A stretch of DNA of 64,000 nucleotides from Diadema setosum (taxonomy: Eukaryota > Echinodermata > Echinoidea > Diadematoida > Diadematidae): contig CM067064.1 in NCBI GenBank assembly GCA_033980235.1, positions 1,538,501 through 1,602,500 of the forward strand, written 5' to 3'. Positions 59,599 to 64,000 of this stretch are shown one piece after another. The translations under genes and the position numbers were made by a program. The stretch's first letter is position 1; every line of letters begins with the position of its first letter. The notes below the pieces were generated by a model. The model was not told the DNA's origin, searched no databases, and saw only the letters and a list, made by a program, of their open reading frames with translations.

Positions 59599-59773
59599 AC
59601 TGGTCTGCTCTGGCGTCGTTGAGATGGTACAGAATGGGTACTAGCACCTCCAGCACATCACTGCTCTTGAGGACATAGAAGAGGAACTTCTTGTTGTGGT
59701 CACACATCTTCCAGAACAGCACCAACAACTCCTGATGAAAGGCAATTTTCTTTGTAGAGCCTGGGAGGTAAGT
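59599..59773 (-). CDS. HID1: HID1 exon E
   Basis: 175 nt, acceptor GATCTAG, donor GTGAGT, phase 0 in and phase 1 out. It encodes TYLPGSTKKIAFHQELLVLF, WKMCDHNKKFLFYVLKSSDV and LEVLVPILYHLNDARADQ. Hydrophobic helices of this kind fit the helical-repeat fold expected for the family. Confidence 0.95.
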
Positions 59774-60787
59774 CTAGATCAGGGAAAGGTATAAGATGAA
59801 GATCTGATTAGAACATGTGCAATTTTTCGTACATGCAGCAGCTCTCATTTTTTAAATGAAATATGAAGGGGTTCGACAAGTACCAGCTTCTCTGACGAAG
59901 GCTAAAACCCTATCTCACTGTGCTGCAATCACTGACTGGCTCATCTACTTAAATCAGGGCTGGTTCCGTGATTTGCACAGATGTCTCTAAAAAGCGATAA
60001 TACAAGTGAAAGAGATAATTCAATCATCCAATTTCTATCATAATGATCCACAAGTGAACAAGAGCATAATCATACTTGATCTGGTTGGGGCAGCTTACAT
60101 TATGGCAAATATGTGGACAGAGCACACCAAAACTGGCCAATAACTTTGCAAGGTATAACTATGGCACTGCATGGACCTATCGATGGTTACAAAATCACCT
60201 AGAGGACTGTCACATCATAATTATGATTTATGGTTGTATTGTTATAAATGGGTACAAACTTAATCACATTGACGCAACTGAAAGAAGCCTTAATTCACTG
60301 CTGAATAAAAGGCATAAAGCCTATAAGATAAAAGGTTGAATGATCAGACTTTGAAGGTCCTATTTAACATTGGTAGTGCTTTAAAAAATGTTTGAGATAT
60401 CACATTTGATGCATATACGTAGGTCAGTTGTATCACAAAACATCCTACCATAAAATTTTGCAATAAAGCCTAAAATATAAGAGGATATCACTATTTTTCT
60501 AAATAAACCATTACTGCACACGGTTTAGTCTAGAAACATTTTTATTATAAATAATGTTCACATTTTGTATATATTTAACAATAGTTAACGCTGATTATAC
60601 TAATTCAAATTTTTACACTGGTATGTTTCTATCCCTAACAGACATTTTAGAACTATTTTGAAGCACTAGAGCTGGTTTTTTGTTTCATCTGTAAATGGTA
60701 AATTATGCCTTTAAGAGTTGGTACAAATACTACATATATAGATACAAGCCCGCATAGATAGATGATGTGAGATAGATGTCACTGTAC
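59774..60787 (-). other. HID1 intron D-E
   Basis: 1.01 kb, containing the MITE at 60350-60716. No coding sequence. Confidence 0.8.
60350..60716 (+). mobile_element. MITE, family AAGGCATAATTCACC, copy 3
   Basis: AATGTTTGAGATATCACATT to AAATTATGCCTTTAA, colinear with the split copy at 17272-18890 and inverse to 41093-41456. Confidence 0.85.
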
Positions 60788-60901
60788 CTGTATGAGAGGA
60801 TTGTTGAGAAGTCTTGTGAGGCCTTTGAGAATAAAGTGAAAATCTTCCTCACGATGGATACGGGACAGATAGTTCACAAACAGATTCTCTGGCAGCACCC
60901 C
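60788..60901 (-). CDS. HID1: HID1 exon D
   Basis: 114 nt, acceptor TATCAAACAG, donor GTACAG, phase 0 at both ends, so it could be skipped without a frameshift. It encodes GVLPENLFVNYLSRIHREED followed by FHFILKGLTRLLNNPLIQ, nearly invariant in animal HID1. Confidence 0.95.
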
Positions 60902-61702
60902 CTGTTTGATAAAACAGCCAAAGGGAACAACAAGCTGACAGTTTAAAACTTCTTCATTTAGGAAAACACATACAAAATAAAACTGAGATGCACACACAAA
61001 TAAAAACTTAAATCAGAGCAGTGGATATCTTTAGAAGATTCTCATTAGCAAACTTTCATGGGGTGGGAAGAGACTTTTATTTTTGTTCTTTATCACAGGG
61101 CAAGGAGTGCTTTGAGAAGTTGTGACAGTATGTAGGAATACCAGTAGATGAATTGAAGTTGCATTCTCTTAATCGTGTCACATCCGAGCCCTGTTGTATA
61201 ATATATGGCAAGATGAAATATTATAAGTTCCTTCAACTGAGAGTTAGCTGTTGAGATACTGTTGATATTAATCTTGCATTAGACTTCAGGGAGGCTCTAA
61301 TCAAGTGATTCTGAAAAGCAAAGTGATTCTGCAAAATCTGGAAGAGAATATGTCTACCTGAAAAGGAAGTTAAATTTAATCATTCATTAAAGCATACGGC
61401 ACAGTGTGCCTGGTTGATACCATTTACTGACTATTTCTAGTCACCTGAGACGAATCACAAGGGGTCGGCATCATTTGCCTGTTTTCTTGTGTTGGTGGGT
61501 GGGGGGGGACCACTTTACTAGGTTGACACCCTGCTCTTTGCGATGAATAAATGAAGTTAAGTTTACAATATGAATCGTATCAATAATTATTTCCTACTCC
61601 AGTCATGGGCAGAGTAAGTGAAAAAAAGGGGAGGGGTCCCATTTTATTGATTTATATTCTTTTTCTTTACTGAGGGGCTGGGATCTTCGATGTCCAACTA
61701 AC
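60902..61702 (-). other. HID1 intron C-D
   Basis: 801 bp with a G tract near 61500. Nothing else is recognised. Confidence 0.75.
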
Positions 61703-61913
61703 CATGTCATGCCCTTCCTCGCCTCCATCCACCGATGAGGCGACATTGTGGGGGTTGGCGTGGTCAAGAGTGACCACCAGGATCTGGGCAGCCACCTCCA
61801 CCAGAGGCTCACGGGTGTCCGAGAAGAGGAAGTGGTTGTAGGGTACGCCATACCCCACGGGGTCGTAGGCACAGGCGATGTTCAGCAGGGAGGTGAAGAG
61901 TGGTAGGGCATGT
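61703..61913 (-). CDS. HID1: HID1 exon C
   Basis: Acceptor TCTTCTCCCCCAG, donor GTTAGT, 211 nt. It encodes HALPLFTSLLNIACAYDPVG, YGVPYNHFLFSDTREPLVEV and AAQILVVTLDHANPH, then a less conserved tail VASSVDGGEEGHDM. The last part corresponds to a variable loop in the family. Phase 2 in, phase 0 out. The donor is weaker than most in this gene. Confidence 0.93.
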
Positions 61914-62371
61914 CTGGGGGAGAAGAAACCAGAAGAGAATGAAATGTGCCATGCTGCAGGATTGTGCTAACAACAGTAATGTATACATCTATGTTTCTAT
62001 GAGAAGTAAGTACCACAATTAATAGCTCATGTAAAACAATCATTTTCACAACATAAAGTCACAGTTTCACATGGTTGTATTTCTTGGACAATATATCCAT
62101 TATACCACCATACTTTCACAGACTTGGTATCCTACAGTATATTCATGTGCTTCATGGGACTGCTATCCAATCAACTTTTGTTCATCTTTAGTGATTGCTT
62201 TATGACAACAAAAAGACACACAATGAAGACCTATTATTTCTACACATGTTTCATACGCTGTCATGTTTTTCCTTGTTTCATTTTTTTTTTTAATCATTAT
62301 GTTTGGTGCCATGACAGAAATAGGAATAAATAGTTATCAATGCACTCTGGCTTAATAGCTTTATGCCATAC
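61914..62371 (-). other. HID1 intron B-C
   Basis: 458 bp, AT-rich, without recognised elements. Confidence 0.75.
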
Positions 62372-62429
62372 CTGTTATCCGATGAACAAAAGAAACTAAT
62401 CCATTGATTTGGCAAGCTGTGAGCATCAC
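62372..62429 (-). CDS. HID1: HID1 exon B
   Basis: A 58-nt exon with acceptor TTTCAACAG and donor GTATGG. It encodes the peptide SDAHSLPNQWISFFCSSDNR, matching the human WVQFFCSTENR region. Phase 1 in, phase 2 out. It is easily missed because of its size. Confidence 0.92.
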
Positions 62430-63400
62430 CTGTTGAAACAAAACATACAGAATTAAAAAACAAAAAACAAAGAGAAATTACATGTACTTGACACAATTTA
62501 CAAATGTTTGCTACCATTAAAAAAAATAACTAGTATCAATACCTTAATCAACATTAGACATCCTTCATATGGTAACAGTGTGAGTATAACATTCAAGAGG
62601 TCAGTTGTATATAACTCAGTTAGGCCTAACTAAAAGTCAAACTTTGTGCTTTGAAAATACAATGTAAGCAAGATGATATTGCATTTCTGCACTGTCTTGA
62701 TGATGAAAATGATATTAGATATAAATGGAACTTTGCACATGAGCTACAGGAACTTCGTTATTAATTTTTCAATCTTAAATGGAGTAACTGCAATGGCATT
62801 GAAACACTTTTGCAAGATACAATTGTACACTGATCTGTGGTTGCTCCAAATGGTCAAAGATTACTACAGACAAGTACCAGCATTCCTGAGAATTTTATTC
62901 AAAGCTTTGTCAATAAAGTACTACAAAGTACTTAAAGGTCAAGCCCCGATGGCATTACTGAAATGCTAAACCCACATTCTGTAAAATAACCACAACCTTT
63001 GTAGCTCCCAAGAGATACTACCATTGCAATCCAAGCCACGTAAGACAAAGTCGACTTTAATTTCATATTTGCATACGGCCACATAGCACCCGACTTGCAA
63101 AATACCTGGTAACTTACCTTCACAAATGAGAAATGTGACAATGTTAAAATATTGTTTAATCAAAGCTTAAAGCTTAACTGTACAGCCAAATATTTCGGTA
63201 AATTGTAACATCACAGATATCAGAAACTCAAGCAACAGAGTAGAGTTTCTATATAGTTTCCATTCTTGAGAAATATGTATTCATATGTGCCAGCAAGCTG
63301 TCAGGGCACACATTGCTTTAGTAACTGTTTCTATCAGCAGAGAGACACACAGAGAAAGGATGAAATACTTCATGAGTGTGTAGAGAAAGCCAAGACTCAC
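62430..63400 (-). other. HID1 intron A-B
   Basis: 971 bp, AT-rich, without recognised elements. Confidence 0.75.
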
Positions 63401-63569
63401 TGGCTGGTGGTAGGTACATCGTCTCCGAGAAGCATGTGAGGAGGAGCTTTAGGATCTCCGTCCGGTTCTGGTCAAGGTGGGCAAAATGGGGCGGGGCCGT
63501 GGCGCACCCCACCCCGGCATCCCAGATGTACTCACAGCTATCAATAGACTGAGGGTCATCTGGCTTCTC
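63401..63569 (-). CDS. HID1: HID1 exon A (first exon in window)
   Basis: Acceptor CATATCCCAG, donor GTGAGT, 169 nt, entering in phase 0 and leaving after one base. It encodes EKPDDPQSIDSCEYIWDAGV, then a short variable stretch (CATAPPHFAHLDQNRTE) and ILKLLLTCFSETMYLPPA, one of the most conserved HID1 segments. The upstream frame in the intron runs on only by chance. Earlier HID1 exons must lie to the right of the window. Confidence 0.95.
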
Positions 63570-63616
63570 CTGGGATATGGGAAAAAATTTAAGGCCGTGG
63601 GTAAGAGGTTGAACCT

Positions 63617-64000
63617 CAAAAAAATAATAATAATAATAATACAGGGTATTTATAATGCGCCAGTTCCACATAGTTAACGTGCTCAAGGCGCAGTAGAAGA
63701 AGTAAGTTATGAAATACAAAAATCCTTACACAAACATGCACATGAAAATGAATGACACAATAATGATAATGAAAAAATATACATCATAATATACAATTCT
63801 ACTGGAAAATGGTCATGAACAAATGAGTTTTGAGGGCAACTTTAAAGGAGTCAACATTCGAAATGTGACGGATAGCTTGAGGCAACTGATTCCACAGGTA
63901 AGGTCCAGCATGTGCAAATGACCGATCCCCTCATGATTTCTTCGTTTTTGGAACAACAAGCAATCTACTATCAGATGACCTTTAACATCTGGAAGGATTA
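63617..64000. repeat. Dispersed repeat with TAA tract at the right edge (in upstream HID1 intron)
   Basis: An AATAATAATAATAATA tract is followed by TTTATAATGCGCCAGTTCC and GTGCTCAAGGCGCAG. Then come GAGTTTTGAGGGCAAC, ACTGATTCCACAGGTAAGG and TCCAGCATGTGCAAATGACC. From memory this resembles a common SINE/LINE tail module of echinoderm and other aquatic animal genomes. It continues past the window edge. Confidence 0.5.

Larger units (their letters stand above)
14863..63569 (-). other. HID1: HID1 gene, 3' portion: 13 shared exons plus two alternative last exons
   Basis: Translated - strand exons match animal HID1 along their length as I remember the family: SCEYIWDAGVG, LLLTCFSETMYLPPA, NHFLFSDTREPLVE, ENLFVNYLSRIHREEDF, RVGLMHIGVFILLLLSGER, FTGTHADFLI, VSPYLKSLSMVSANKLLHLL, IIQYQFDGNSNLVY, GTLVGLLPVPHPILIRKYQA and WFRTYMWGVIYLR. 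HID1 is a peripheral Golgi/trans-Golgi protein needed for dense-core-vesicle and secretory traffic. All introns start GT and end AG, and exon phases chain without a break. The summed coding length is 2022 nt to the distal stop or 2031 nt to the proximal stop, both multiples of three. The first exons, which would include the N-terminal myristoylation site known for the family, are beyond the right edge. Compared with the human protein, the linker before PTPEW is longer and of low complexity. Confidence 0.95.

Noticed and set aside
63477..63677. + strand ORF across HID1 exon A
   Set aside because: Shadow of the real - strand exon. HID1 conservation decides the strand.

Overview
This is eukaryotic genomic DNA, AT-rich and repeat-dense, with small exons in long GT-AG introns. 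Dense foldback elements, AGGTCA-rich repeats, ACGG runs and a SINE-like unit containing a GTGTATAAATGGGTACC motif suggest a marine invertebrate deuterostome. An echinoderm such as a sea urchin is my best guess, made from recall of repeat style rather than from a search.

Only two genes can be supported, and they converge tail to tail. At the left edge (2-451, + strand) lies the C-terminal end of a GCNT-type (core-2/I-branching) beta-1,6-N-acetylglucosaminyltransferase. It is followed by a possible 4.9-kb 3' UTR ending at an AATAAA at 5334-5339. From 63.6 kb down to 14.9 kb on the - strand lies most of HID1, a Golgi-associated protein of the secretory and dense-core-vesicle pathway. I resolve 13 shared coding exons plus two alternative last exons. 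Every junction is phase-consistent, and the reading frame closes with either end (673 or 676 codons within the window). The N-terminal exons lie beyond the right edge.

The main discovery candidate is the duplicated HID1 terminal exon. One copy (30195-30267) encodes a C-terminus ending INES, and the other (14863-14926) encodes the conventional end QRV. They lie 15 kb apart, both have good acceptors, both fit the same upstream donor, and they share 15 of 20 residues. A second unusual feature is an array of six 17-bp repeats at the exon/intron boundary at 57592. Each repeat carries a candidate 5' splice site.

Layout: 0.45-5.4 kb, putative GCNT 3' UTR with microsatellites and an inverted minisatellite; 5.4-10 kb, intergenic DNA with microsatellites, two adjacent foldback elements (one carrying a tRNA-like Pol III unit) and a compact unexplained block; 10-14.9 kb, possible HID1 3' UTR; 14.9-30.2 kb, intron upstream of the distal last exon, with two copies of a 157-bp tandem-repeat element and several MITE-like elements; 30.3-48.8 kb, a large intron with more foldback families, an 85-bp tandem repeat and a duplicated TGACCTTTGACC-rich element; 48.8-63.6 kb, the exon cluster with smaller introns, a decayed LINE fragment and recurring MITE families. 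No CRISPR array, operon or prokaryotic feature is present.
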